In this document: positions 1 to 7,665 of the stretch, one piece after another | Layout of the letters: each line of letters begins with the position of its first letter | Position numbering within the stretch: the first letter of the stretch is position 1 | Source: CAZLYX01 sp964563885 | GTDB lineage: Bacteria > Pseudomonadota > Gammaproteobacteria > Burkholderiales > Neisseriaceae | Assembly: GCA_964563885.1 (NCBI GenBank) | Contig: CAZLYX010000021.1 | Coordinates: 1-32,441, forward strand | Length of the DNA: 32,441 bases | Reading direction: 5' to 3' | Translations under genes and position numbers: made by a program | The notes under the pieces: model-generated | Told to the model about the DNA's origin: nothing | The model's database searches: none | What the model saw: the letters and a program-made list of their open reading frames with translations, nothing else

Positions 1-13
1 CAGTGAACACAAT

Positions 14-41
14 AAAAAAGCTGCTCTAAAAAGAGCAGCTT
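14..41 (-). terminator. Rho-independent terminator of yffB-lpxH
   Basis: A 10-bp perfect stem (AAGCTGCTCT / AGAGCAGCTT) with a 4-base loop. Read on the minus strand it is followed by a run of T, and it lies about 55 bases past the lpxH stop. This is a textbook intrinsic terminator for the minus-strand lpxH unit. Confidence 0.85.
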
Positions 42-96
42 CTAAACAATAATCTTAAGTTAACCTTAAAATTAAGGTTTTATATATATTTAGCGT

Positions 97-849
97 TTAT
101 GCAATGCTAATCTTATGAACATTGATTTCACCTTGGCTATTTAAACTCAAATAACCACCTTCATTGCCATACCAATCTTGTAATACATAACGTTTAATCG
201 TTTGCCCGTTTACCAAGTGTTCATGTACATCGGGACGATGCGTATGACCATGAATTAAAATAGGCGTTTGGCTATGATGAGCAAAGTATTGTTGTAACAA
301 CGCTTGAATACCTTCTTCGGTGGCATCAGACATTTGGCTTTTGCCTTCAGCTGTTTTGCTTACTTCGCTCATTTGACGAATTTGTTCTGCCATCATTTTT
401 CGCTCTGCTAAAGTCTTCGCCAAAACACCGGCTTGCCATACTGGATGACGCGCTTGTAAGCGAAATTGTTGGTAAGGCAAATCATCGGTACATAATTCAT
501 CACCATGTACAAATAAGTAAGCTTGCCCATACAACTCAGCTACATATTGCTCAGGCAGCAAGGTTACCCCGCTAGCCTTTTCGAACTGCTCACCCAATAG
601 AAAATCACGATTGCCATGTAGCAAGTAAACTGGTGTTTTTTCAGTAAATGATTTTAGTGCGGTGCAAATGCTGTCAATAAAAGGGCTGCTGTCATCATCT
701 CCTACCCATGCATCAAAAAAATCACCCAAAATATACAAAGCATCTATGCGGCCTTTCCATTCATCCAAAGACTGAAAAAACAGTTTATTTAACTGCGTTT
801 CTTGTTCTGATAAATGTAAATCAGAAATAAAAATAGTTTGTGAAGTCAT
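97..849 (-). CDS. lpxH: UDP-2,3-diacylglucosamine diphosphatase LpxH
   Basis: Cleaves UDP-2,3-diacylglucosamine to lipid X and UMP, the fourth step of lipid A synthesis, at the inner face of the cytoplasmic membrane. The 250-aa protein shows the full calcineurin-like metallophosphoesterase set: SDLHL at 9-13, GDFFD at 42-46, HGNRD at 78-82, HGDE at 115-118 and HGHTH at 200-204. HGDELCTDD and the HGHTHRP block are typical of LpxH rather than of other phosphoesterases, and the length is near the family norm of about 240. The ATG lies 3 bases past the yffB stop, so the two genes are probably co-transcribed. An AAAGAG ribosome site sits inside the end of yffB. Nothing essential is missing. Confidence 0.95.
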   Translation of the reverse strand: MTSQTIFISDLHLSEQETQLNKLFFQSLDEWKGRIDALYILGDFFDAWVGDDDSSPFIDSICTALKSFTEKTPVYLLHGNRDFLLGEQFEKASGVTLLPEQYVAELYGQAYLFVHGDELCTDDLPYQQFRLQARHPVWQAGVLAKTLAERKMMAEQIRQMSEVSKTAEGKSQMSDATEEGIQALLQQYFAHHSQTPILIHGHTHRPDVHEHLVNGQTIKRYVLQDWYGNEGGYLSLNSQGEINVHKISIA

Positions 850-852
850 AAA

Positions 853-1218
853 TTAATTACTCTTTAACAAAACGGTTGTATAAATGTCAGTATCAAAGCC
901 AGCATAGGATTTATGCTTTACAGCTAAGATAGGTCGCTTAATCATGCTAGGTTGTTCTATCAGTAATTGCAGCGCACCTTGTTGGCTTTCGGCTGCTTGT
1001 TTCTGCTCTTCACTTAGCTTGCGCCAAGTAGTGCCGCGTTTATTCAATAGCACTTGCAACGGAATATCATTTAACCATTGCTCTATTAATGCTATAGATG
1101 GCGGGCTTTTCTTAAAGTCAGCAAAAGTATAATCGACTGCATGCTCGGCCAACCAAGCACGCGCTTTTTTAACAGTATCGCAATTAGGAATGCCGTACAA
1201 TGTTATTATCATCATCAC
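853..1218 (-). CDS. yffB: ArsC/Spx-family thioredoxin-fold protein (YffB-like)
   Basis: A 121-aa member of the ArsC/Spx/MgsR family, closest to E. coli YffB. Visible hallmarks are the N-terminal LYGIPNCDTVKKA with a single active-site-type cysteine (residue 13 if the first ATG is used), the NKRGTTWRKL block in the middle, and a MIKRP motif near residues 91-95. YffB has been described as a glutathione-linked thiol reductase-like protein without arsenate specificity, so I do not infer arsenate resistance. Three ATG codons stand in a row at the start and no strong ribosome site decides between them; the third gives the usual family length. It lies directly upstream of lpxH and diverges from the lipoprotein gene at 1355. 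Confidence 0.85.
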   Translation of the reverse strand: MMMIITLYGIPNCDTVKKARAWLAEHAVDYTFADFKKSPPSIALIEQWLNDIPLQVLLNKRGTTWRKLSEEQKQAAESQQGALQLLIEQPSMIKRPILAVKHKSYAGFDTDIYTTVLLKSN

Positions 1219-1250
1219 GTTTCATGCTGTTTCAGACAGCTTTATTGTAA

Positions 1251-1262
1251 AGGCTACCTGAA
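1251..1262 (+). repeat. DNA uptake sequence (exact)
   Basis: Exact AGGCTACCTGAA in the divergent intergenic region between yffB and the lipoprotein gene. A looser partner, TTCAGACAGCTT, lies just upstream at 1231-1242, so a weak hairpin could form. Confidence 0.8.
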
Positions 1263-1354
1263 CGTTTGTCATTGTGGGCTGCAAAAGTACTTGTATACCT
1301 AGCAAAAAAAAGGCTATTCTTAATATGTTAAATGTAAATCTATACGGAGCAAAC

Positions 1355-2008
1355 ATGAAAAAATCTACACTCATTGTCATGCTTAGCGCTACAGCTTTAT
1401 TAGCGGCTTGTTCTGGCAAACATGAAGCCGGTAAAAGTGAGTTTAAAAAAGCCATTAACCAAGCCGTGCAACAGCGTCGCGTTTGTTTACCAGTTCCATT
1501 GGAGTTGCTCACTAAGCAAGGTGTGCCAATGAGCGCCAAGGTGCTATTGGGTGAATCTGAGATTCATATCTACGAACGCAACATTAAGGGCGAGCATATT
1601 AATAAACAGCCTATGAATCAAATGGGTATTTTAGTTGGTAAAGATTTTTATAAACTAGCCCGCACTGAAGTAGACACAGCCACTTACGATAACTTTACAT
1701 TATCCAAAGATATTTATATCTTAACTGATAAAGGTCGTCAACAAATTCAAACTAGCCCTCAAGGGCCATTGCTATGCTTAGGCAAAGAAGAAGTTAAAGA
1801 AATTAACTGGTATACCGAGCCCACACCTTCCAATGGCGTAACCATTTCAAAAGTATCTTACCAAGCCGAATTTAAACCTGAAAGCTGGGCAAAAAAACTG
1901 CTTAAAGAAGATGACGAAACATGGGAAGATTTGAAAGAAATGCGTAAAAAAACAGCTACTATGGTTAAAACCAGTGATGGCTGGCGCGACATCCACGAAT
2001 TATATTAA
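1355..2008 (+). CDS. Unknown lipoprotein
   Basis: A 217-aa predicted outer-envelope lipoprotein. I chose the ATG at 1355 because GGAG lies 5 bases upstream and the protein then opens with a clean signal: MKKSTL, a hydrophobic stretch, and the lipobox LAAC with Cys19. A longer frame upstream would place 27 unlikely residues before the signal. The mature part has no family I recognise. It is mixed charge, with two cysteines (in RRVCLP and LLCLG) that could form a disulfide, and a Lys/Glu-rich C terminus. It is followed at once by a strong terminator, so it looks monocistronic. A minus-strand frame over its 5' end has no signal of its own and is a shadow. Confidence 0.8.
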   Translation: MKKSTLIVMLSATALLAACSGKHEAGKSEFKKAINQAVQQRRVCLPVPLELLTKQGVPMSAKVLLGESEIHIYERNIKGEHINKQPMNQMGILVGKDFYKLARTEVDTATYDNFTLSKDIYILTDKGRQQIQTSPQGPLLCLGKEEVKEINWYTEPTPSNGVTISKVSYQAEFKPESWAKKLLKEDDETWEDLKEMRKKTATMVKTSDGWRDIHELY

Positions 2009-2018
2009 GTGCTTAATT

Positions 2019-2055
2019 ATCCCCGTCATTGCACGGGGATTTTTTCAGGTAGCCT
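2019..2055 (+). terminator. Terminator with overlapping uptake sequence
   Basis: An 8-bp GC-rich stem (ATCCCCGT at 2019-2026 / ACGGGGAT at 2033-2040) followed by TTTTT ends the lipoprotein gene. The last two T of the run are the first bases of an exact inverse uptake sequence TTCAGGTAGCCT at 2044-2055. Confidence 0.9.
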
Positions 2056-2162
2056 TTGGCCTAAGCAGTGGCTCAGACAATAAGGACAAAGTGCTTAAAA
2101 AATGCTATCCTAAGTCGTTTATATCCTAACGCGTTAGCTACTTGCTCGTGTATCCTGTAATA

Positions 2163-3776
2163 ATGAAAAAGCTCATACTGATCTCTGTGCCCATTGTGGC
2201 CGCTCTTGTACTTGGTACAAATTACTATTTTGGAATAAAAGCTGAAGAAAGCCTAACCGAACAAAAGGATTTGCTGTCTAAATCCAGCTTTATAACCATT
2301 GAATCTCATCAATATGAACGGGGCTGGTTCAGCTCTACTCAAACCGCCGTCATTCGATTAAAGCCTACATTGCTGCATAATGTGCGCCCGTATCTTCCCG
2401 ATAACTTAAGCAAAGTATTCAATGAGCCGATAACGGTTGTGAATCACGTTCAACACGGCCCTTTGGCTGGCGGCTTTCGTTTTGCTCAAGCTCACGTAAA
2501 AACAGAATTTCAATACCAACCTGAAGTCGCTAAAATTTTAGCACGGTTTTTTGGTGAGCACGCTCCAGCAACACTCAGCAATACTATTGCGTTTGGTGGC
2601 AAGGGTGAATATCAATTAAATATTCCTGCTTTTGACTATGAAGAGCTTTCAGGCATCAAACTAAACTGGAAAGGCTTGAGCAGCACTATCAATTACAAGC
2701 GTCATTTCGATGCTTTTTCTGCCACATACCGCATGCCTGCACTGCATGTAATCTTAGCCGACAAGGGAGATTTCGCCCTTGAACAACTTGACATAGACAC
2801 CAATACAACTGCCGGCACCAATGGCTTGGCGCTTGGCGACAGCAGTGTTAAAGTGAAAAAATTTGCGGTGCAATGGAAAGAAGGCATAGATTACAACGTT
2901 AAGCTCAATGAGCTGGTTAACTTGGTAACTGACTTACAAATTGGTGCGTTTATCAACCCTAATGGCACGGTAGCACCTTCACAAATTACCCTAGACCAAC
3001 TTCAATTCAACACCAAAACCACAGAAAATGGCGCATTCATCAATAGCGAAGGTCATTTCCAATTTAAAAACTTAGCTTATGGTAAAGAGCTATACGGCCC
3101 CTTAAACATTAATGTGCTTGCTGAACATTTAGATGCTAAAGGTCTGATTGCGATTAAAACCAAAATGTCTGAAATTGCAGACAAGCAAATGAGCAACGAA
3201 GAAATTCAAAATACGTTATTACACACCGTCAGAACCGATGCATCCCCACTGTTTACTCAAAACCCAGTAATTCAAGTTAAAGCGTTTGATTTTAAAATGC
3301 CCGATGGCCAAATTAAAGTAAATGGTAAGCTCAGCTTTAATGGTTTGCAAACGCCCGATCTAAATGACTTCAATGTCATGGTGCGCAAAACTCATGCAGA
3401 TTTCAATGTGCATGTGCCGCAAAAAATACTGGAACAACTGGCCATTAATCAAGCCCGCACTATTTTTAGTGTTAATCCTGAAGATGAAGCAGCGGGCTTA
3501 GCCAATATTAATGATATTAACGAGACCTTGCGCCTAATGGTAGACAGCACCATCAACTCAATGGCACGAGAAGGCTACCTGAAAAGAAATAATGGCAATG
3601 TTGACATGCGGATTAATCTAAAAAACAACGAGCTGTACTTAAATGATAAATTATTTAAAAATGAACCAGAGCCTGAATTAAATGATGAAGACTTATTGTC
3701 AGAAGATGAGCTAGCTGCAGAAGTAGCAAATACCTCATCAGCCAGCGCACCACTTTCAAACGCTAATAAACCCTAA
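2163..3776 (+). CDS. YdgA/DUF945-family protein
   Basis: A 537-aa protein of the DUF945 (YdgA-like) family, whose biochemical role is not established. It starts with a short cytoplasmic MKK and one hydrophobic segment (about residues 4-23) that acts as a signal anchor, so the bulk faces the periplasm. The family signature after the anchor is visible as ESHQYERGWFSS followed by repeated beta-rich segments. The C-terminal 35 residues are acidic and low-complexity, ending in Ala/Ser. I took the ATG at 2163 rather than the upstream TTG because the hydrophobic segment then starts properly; no clear ribosome site is seen for either. An exact uptake sequence inside the gene (3572-3583) encodes GYLK. 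A paired uptake-sequence hairpin follows the stop. Confidence 0.8.
   Translation: MKKLILISVPIVAALVLGTNYYFGIKAEESLTEQKDLLSKSSFITIESHQYERGWFSSTQTAVIRLKPTLLHNVRPYLPDNLSKVFNEPITVVNHVQHGPLAGGFRFAQAHVKTEFQYQPEVAKILARFFGEHAPATLSNTIAFGGKGEYQLNIPAFDYEELSGIKLNWKGLSSTINYKRHFDAFSATYRMPALHVILADKGDFALEQLDIDTNTTAGTNGLALGDSSVKVKKFAVQWKEGIDYNVKLNELVNLVTDLQIGAFINPNGTVAPSQITLDQLQFNTKTTENGAFINSEGHFQFKNLAYGKELYGPLNINVLAEHLDAKGLIAIKTKMSEIADKQMSNEEIQNTLLHTVRTDASPLFTQNPVIQVKAFDFKMPDGQIKVNGKLSFNGLQTPDLNDFNVMVRKTHADFNVHVPQKILEQLAINQARTIFSVNPEDEAAGLANINDINETLRLMVDSTINSMAREGYLKRNNGNVDMRINLKNNELYLNDKLFKNEPEPELNDEDLLSEDELAAEVANTSSASAPLSNANKP
3572..3583 (+). repeat. DNA uptake sequence inside the DUF945 gene
   Basis: Exact AGGCTACCTGAA, read in frame as Gly-Tyr-Leu-Lys near the C terminus of the DUF945 protein. 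Confidence 0.8.
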
Positions 3777-3812
3777 GTAAATATCGTTGAACGATCAATT
3801 TAAACTATAGAT

Positions 3813-3847
3813 ACAAAGGCTACTTGAATCTTTCAGGTAGCCTTTGT
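3813..3847 (+). terminator. Paired uptake-sequence terminator hairpin
   Basis: AGGCTACTTGAA (one mismatch, 3817-3828) faces an exact TTCAGGTAGCCT (3832-3843). With flanking ACAA/TTGT they form a 16-bp stem and a 3-base loop. It lies between the DUF945 stop and the next plus-strand gene and probably terminates the former. Confidence 0.75.
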
Positions 3848-3880
3848 TATGATATTTTTTCTTCTAGACAAAGCCCGATT

Positions 3881-4903
3881 ATGAAACAAGCTTTTATCTT
3901 AAGCGACTGTGAATTGCCTGAATGCGATGAAAAAACATATGCGCTGCTGGTGGCTAATCCAACCAAAGGCCATCACTTTATCGCCCAAACTGAACAGCGC
4001 CAATTTGCTTTTAATACCCAAGTAAATCCACAAAACCAGAACGTCTACCGCTGGCCTTTGTCTCGCTTTTATAAACCTTACAAAAGCGAGATACTGAGCG
4101 TTAACATTGAAAACAATCTTGAAGTAAACAACTTATATACGCTGGCTTTTCTAGAAGGAGACGGTGGTAAACAATATAATTTAGAAAGTTGGTTCAACCG
4201 TTATGAAAGCGGATATGAAGATGCTTGCGCGGCGTTGCGTTTACTTGAGCCTCACACTCAGCCAGCAAACAAACAGCTGATGCAGATTTTAAAACTAAAA
4301 CTATTGGGTATATTACGCAATCCTTATAATAAAAAAAATGTTTTAGTGCATCATTTTTATAAAAGCTTAGCACAGTATTTACCTCAATCTAACCCTGCCT
4401 TTAGCCACCTTATTGCTGCGCGTCCAGCTGAACGAGTTCAGCGCATCATCAGCTCATTTCAATTTACTTTGCCTGAATATACCCAATGGCTGTCTAATTT
4501 ATACGCCATGCTCAGCGAAGGTATTCACCAACCTTCTTTATTTGATCAACTATTTAGTGCGCTTTTCGCAGATTCTAATGCTGTTAACATCGAGCTTTAT
4601 CGTTATTCCGATGCAGGCCGCTACTGCTATTTTTCTGATAGCGGTTATTGTTTACAAGCTTCCAACCAGAGTTTAAGTATTGGCTTCGGTATTGCCGCTG
4701 ATTTATTCGCCATTGTGCATGTGAGCCGTTATCACTGGGAGAATCTTGCTGCTTATTTAACCATCAGTTTGCCAACATTAAAAAACACTGTGAGCATCCA
4801 TGATAATCAACATATTCAACGTATAACCTATAATAGATTGTGTATCCGCCAAGCTCATGAAGCAGTGTATGGTAAAAGCAATCTAAACGAGGCTTTTTTA
4901 TAG
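3881..4903 (+). CDS. Hypothetical protein, 340 aa
   Basis: I do not recognise this protein. It has no signal peptide and no membrane segment, so it is probably cytoplasmic. It looks like a real gene: 340 codons without interruption, codon use like its neighbours, and intergenic-type hairpins before and after. The ATG at 3881 is preferred over an earlier in-frame ATG because that would place the uptake-sequence hairpin inside the coding region. Visible features are an N-terminal half with many Asn/Gln/Tyr, an Arg/Lys patch near residues 130-165 (LKLLGILRNPYNKKNV), an aromatic segment YRYSDAGRYCYFSDSGYC, and an amphipathic C-terminal half. It may be restricted to Neisseriaceae. Confidence 0.6.
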   Translation: MKQAFILSDCELPECDEKTYALLVANPTKGHHFIAQTEQRQFAFNTQVNPQNQNVYRWPLSRFYKPYKSEILSVNIENNLEVNNLYTLAFLEGDGGKQYNLESWFNRYESGYEDACAALRLLEPHTQPANKQLMQILKLKLLGILRNPYNKKNVLVHHFYKSLAQYLPQSNPAFSHLIAARPAERVQRIISSFQFTLPEYTQWLSNLYAMLSEGIHQPSLFDQLFSALFADSNAVNIELYRYSDAGRYCYFSDSGYCLQASNQSLSIGFGIAADLFAIVHVSRYHWENLAAYLTISLPTLKNTVSIHDNQHIQRITYNRLCIRQAHEAVYGKSNLNEAFL

Positions 4904-4943
4904 CCAGCTTTAACAATAAGCTCATTTATTCTTGTACAACATA

Positions 4944-4975
4944 AAAGGCTACCTGAAAAAATTCAGATAGCCTTT
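4944..4975. terminator. Bidirectional paired uptake-sequence hairpin
   Basis: Exact AGGCTACCTGAA (4946-4957) faces TTCAGATAGCCT (one mismatch, 4962-4973) across an AAAA loop. It lies between the convergent hypothetical gene and nlpD, so it can terminate both strands. Confidence 0.75.
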
Positions 4976-5003
4976 GTATTAACACAACAAGCAAACTGTA
5001 TAC

Positions 5004-5936
5004 TTAAAATGCAACGTAAGTAGTCGGATTAACCGGCTTACCATTTTGACGTACTTCAAAATGTAATTTAGTACGATCAGCATCGCTATTACCCATTCGA
5101 GCAATCGCTTGTCCACGCTTTACTGTTTGGCCCTCTTTAACCAATAACGCTTGATTATGACCGTAAGCTGTTAGGAAAGTAGGATTATGTTGCACAATCA
5201 CTAAATTGCCATAGCCACGCAAACCTGAGCCAGAATAAACCACTTTACCATCTGCGGCTGAGACCACTGCTTGACCTGCCGTACCAGCAATATCTACACC
5301 TTTGCTGGCGCCGCCAAAGTTGGCAATAACATTACCTGAGGTTGGGCGCTGCCAAGTTATGCCAGATACAGTGCGCGTGCTACCAGCTGCTACAGCTGGT
5401 GTGCTGGCTGTCGGCGCTGTTTGAGTGGGTGTAGTTGCAGGTGTTGAAGAAACCACTACCGGCGGCGTTACCGTTGCCACAGGATTAGAGCTGCTTGCAC
5501 CTGCTGTGTAGCCGTCTGGCTTCACTCTCAACACTTGGCCTACACTAATAGCGTTTTCAGGTAAATTATTCCATGCACGTATATTGTCCTGGCTAATGCT
5601 ATAGCGCTTTGAAATATTGTAGACTGTATCGCCGCGTACAACTGTATGGGTTGCTGCATTGATATCTACAGGTGCATTAGACGGAATATAAGCGCCACTC
5701 GTGCCTGCTGAAGCAGGTGGAGTATATGGAGCAGGCGTCGTACTGGCGGATTCGCTAGCGCCAGGAGTATAAGGAGCTGCACCATAAGGATTGGTGCCTG
5801 AAGCAGTCGAATCGATTGTGCTGCTATCAGTTGTGCCTGATATAACTGGGGCGGCCGGTTGTTGGAACCAAGAGCAGGCGCCCAATGTTAAAATAAGGGC
5901 AATGCTACCTGCGCGGAATACGGTTTGTTTTACCAT
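5004..5936 (-). CDS. nlpD: NlpD-like murein hydrolase activator lipoprotein
   Basis: An outer-membrane lipoprotein that by homology activates cell-wall amidases (AmiC in E. coli) during daughter-cell separation. In order: signal peptide with lipobox LGAC (Cys21), a long Ser/Thr/Pro/Ala linker, a LysM peptidoglycan-binding domain (about 97-140, HTVVRGDTVYNISKRY), a second Thr/Pro-rich linker, and a C-terminal LytM/M23 domain (about 195-310). The M23 zinc site is broken: the usual first His of HKGxD is Ser211 and the first His of HLHFE is Lys290, while Asp215, His260 and His292 remain. The same kind of degeneration is known in NlpD, which supports activator rather than enzyme. It follows surE and pcm, the classic surE-pcm-nlpD order, with a gap of about 98 bases. 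Confidence 0.9.
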   Translation of the reverse strand: MVKQTVFRAGSIALILTLGACSWFQQPAAPVISGTTDSSTIDSTASGTNPYGAAPYTPGASESASTTPAPYTPPASAGTSGAYIPSNAPVDINAATHTVVRGDTVYNISKRYSISQDNIRAWNNLPENAISVGQVLRVKPDGYTAGASSSNPVATVTPPVVVSSTPATTPTQTAPTASTPAVAAGSTRTVSGITWQRPTSGNVIANFGGASKGVDIAGTAGQAVVSAADGKVVYSGSGLRGYGNLVIVQHNPTFLTAYGHNQALLVKEGQTVKRGQAIARMGNSDADRTKLHFEVRQNGKPVNPTTYVAF

Positions 5937-6034
5937 GTTTCATTCACCTTCTTAAGATTCAATTTTATTACAGTACGGGCGTCATCATAATATAAAGCAA
6001 CCCAAATACTCAAGTATTTAGCAATTTATTGCAA

Positions 6035-6691
6035 TTACGTACCATTAATTAAGGGTACAAAATTAACTTCTTGAACACATGTTTCTAGATAACCTTGGGC
6101 AGTTTTCTCGATTAACCATAAATATTGTACACCACCTTCGTCTAACGGCAGCACCATTCGCCCGCCAATAGCCAATTGCTGCAACAAGGGCAACGGAATT
6201 TCGTTCGGGGCCGCAGTCACCAAAATGCCATCAAAAGGGGCAACTTCAGGCCGCCCTAAATAGCCATCTCCGCATGCCAAACGAGCTTTAGCCAGTAACC
6301 CAGACGCTCGCAAATGCCGTTTCGCACGCTCATGCAAAGGCCTCAATCGCTCTATTGAATAAATTTCAGGTAAGCCTAAGGCCAACAAAACAGCGGTTTG
6401 ATAACCACATCCTGTTCCTATTTCTAAAACTTTATTCATATTTTTTGCGTGTTTGCCCAATAGTAGTTCCGTCATTTTAGCAACAGTGTAAGGCTGGGAA
6501 ATCGTCTGCCCTAAACCCAACGGAAGTGACATTTCATCGTAAGCGCGTGTGCGCAAGGCTTCTTCAACGAATAAATGGCGAGGAACATTTGCCATGGCTT
6601 CTAAAACAGTATTGCCAATACCCATGCTTGCTAAACGCTCAATCATTCGCTCGCGTCGATTTTCAAAACCAATCCAATGACTTTCCTGCAT
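6035..6691 (-). CDS. pcm: Protein-L-isoaspartate O-methyltransferase
   Basis: Repairs age-damaged proteins by methylating L-isoaspartyl residues with S-adenosylmethionine in the cytoplasm. The 218-aa protein carries the PCMT signatures MSLPLGLGQTISQPYTVA and the SAM motif I VLEIGTGCGYQTAVL, followed by YSIERL and the GDGYLG block. I start at the ATG at 6691, which shares a base with the surE stop (TGATG), so translation is probably coupled to surE. An upstream TTG in the same frame would add seven residues inside surE and is less likely. Pcm and SurE are neighbours in many proteobacteria and both act in stress survival. Confidence 0.94.
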   Translation of the reverse strand: MQESHWIGFENRRERMIERLASMGIGNTVLEAMANVPRHLFVEEALRTRAYDEMSLPLGLGQTISQPYTVAKMTELLLGKHAKNMNKVLEIGTGCGYQTAVLLALGLPEIYSIERLRPLHERAKRHLRASGLLAKARLACGDGYLGRPEVAPFDGILVTAAPNEIPLPLLQQLAIGGRMVLPLDEGGVQYLWLIEKTAQGYLETCVQEVNFVPLINGT

Positions 6692-7443
6692 CAGTTTTCC
6701 ATCTCCAACCAATATTGAGCCACGTCACCCATCTGATTATAGGCAGTTAAGTCAATTTGCAAAGGGGTGACGGTGATGTATCCAGCTGTTGATTCACCAA
6801 AATCAGTACCATCTTCACGATCTGCTATTTCTCCAGCTGGCCCAATCCAATAAATTTCATCACCGCGAGGATTTCTGGCTGGCACAATGCTTTGAACATG
6901 GTGGCGTCTGCCTAAACGTGTCACTTTTAAACCTTGTATTTCCGAAGGTGCTACAGGAGGAATATTAATGTTCCATAAAATCGGCTGAGTAGGTGGGTGC
7001 TTAAGCAGATGCGATAACAGCATCCAAACCGCCTTTTCAGCAGTGTCCCAATAACGCCCACTATAATCATTCAAAGAAAATGCCACCGCGGGAATACCTA
7101 ATAAATAAGCTTCAGTAGCAGCGGCAACTGTTCCGGAATAAAGAGTGTCATCACCCATATTAGCGCCATTATTAATGCCAGATAAAACCAAGTCTGGTTT
7201 AAAATCTGGTATGGCATGCAATCCTAAATGGATACAGTCCGTAGGCGTTCCGGTGACATAATAAAAACCATTTTCTGCTTGGCGTATGTGCAAAGGGCGA
7301 TCTAACGTTAATGAATTACTGACTCCGCTGCGATCGCGCTCAGGCGCAACCACACGCACATTAGCGAATTCGGCAGCCACCCTAGCTAAAATTGAAATCC
7401 CTTTGGCGAGATACCCATCATCATTACACACTAAAATATTCAT
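6691..7443 (-). CDS. surE: 5'/3'-nucleotidase SurE
   Basis: A metal-dependent nucleoside monophosphate phosphatase of the cytoplasm, tied to stationary-phase survival. It is 250 aa, the normal length. The catalytic features are present: NDDGY with the metal ligands Asp8 and Asp9, Ser39 in the DRSGVSNSL loop, the SGINNGANMGDDTLYSGT block at about 88-104, and the conserved TPTDC segment. It is the first gene of surE-pcm-nlpD on the minus strand, with GGAG about 10 bases before the ATG. The 222 bases upstream, towards rnr, hold only uptake sequences and a hairpin. Confidence 0.95.
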   Translation of the reverse strand: MNILVCNDDGYLAKGISILARVAAEFANVRVVAPERDRSGVSNSLTLDRPLHIRQAENGFYYVTGTPTDCIHLGLHAIPDFKPDLVLSGINNGANMGDDTLYSGTVAAATEAYLLGIPAVAFSLNDYSGRYWDTAEKAVWMLLSHLLKHPPTQPILWNINIPPVAPSEIQGLKVTRLGRRHHVQSIVPARNPRGDEIYWIGPAGEIADREDGTDFGESTAGYITVTPLQIDLTAYNQMGDVAQYWLEMEN

Positions 7444-7522
7444 GCGCGTCTTTCTCCGAGTACTAATTTACAGACACGCATGATGTATTGTCTATAAATC
7501 CACACTCAACAAGCTTTTTAGC

Positions 7523-7552
7523 AGGCTACCCGAAAGAAATAGGCTACCTGAA
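7523..7552 (+). repeat. Two direct uptake sequences
   Basis: AGGCTACCCGAA (one mismatch, 7523-7534) and exact AGGCTACCTGAA (7541-7552) lie in the same direction, six bases apart, in the rnr-surE gap. Being direct copies, they do not make a hairpin. Confidence 0.75.
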
Positions 7553-7558
7553 AACAGG

Positions 7559-7587
7559 GATACCTGCACTATTATTATGCAGGTATC
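7559..7587 (-). terminator. Candidate rnr terminator hairpin
   Basis: A perfect 10-bp stem GATACCTGCA / TGCAGGTATC with a 9-base loop, about 80 bases past the rnr stop. The T run on the minus strand is poor (CTGTTTTC), so termination is likely but not certain. Confidence 0.55.
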
Positions 7588-7665
7588 TTACTTTTTATTA
7601 TATTATTAATAGCATTTTTAAAACAATTATATTAACTTTTACTTTACTGCTGACTCAAAATATTT

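Noticed and set aside
1222..1539. Minus-strand open frame of 105 codons opposite the lipoprotein gene
   Set aside because: It overlaps a gene with clear signal peptide and ribosome site, and its translation has no domain or signal of its own.
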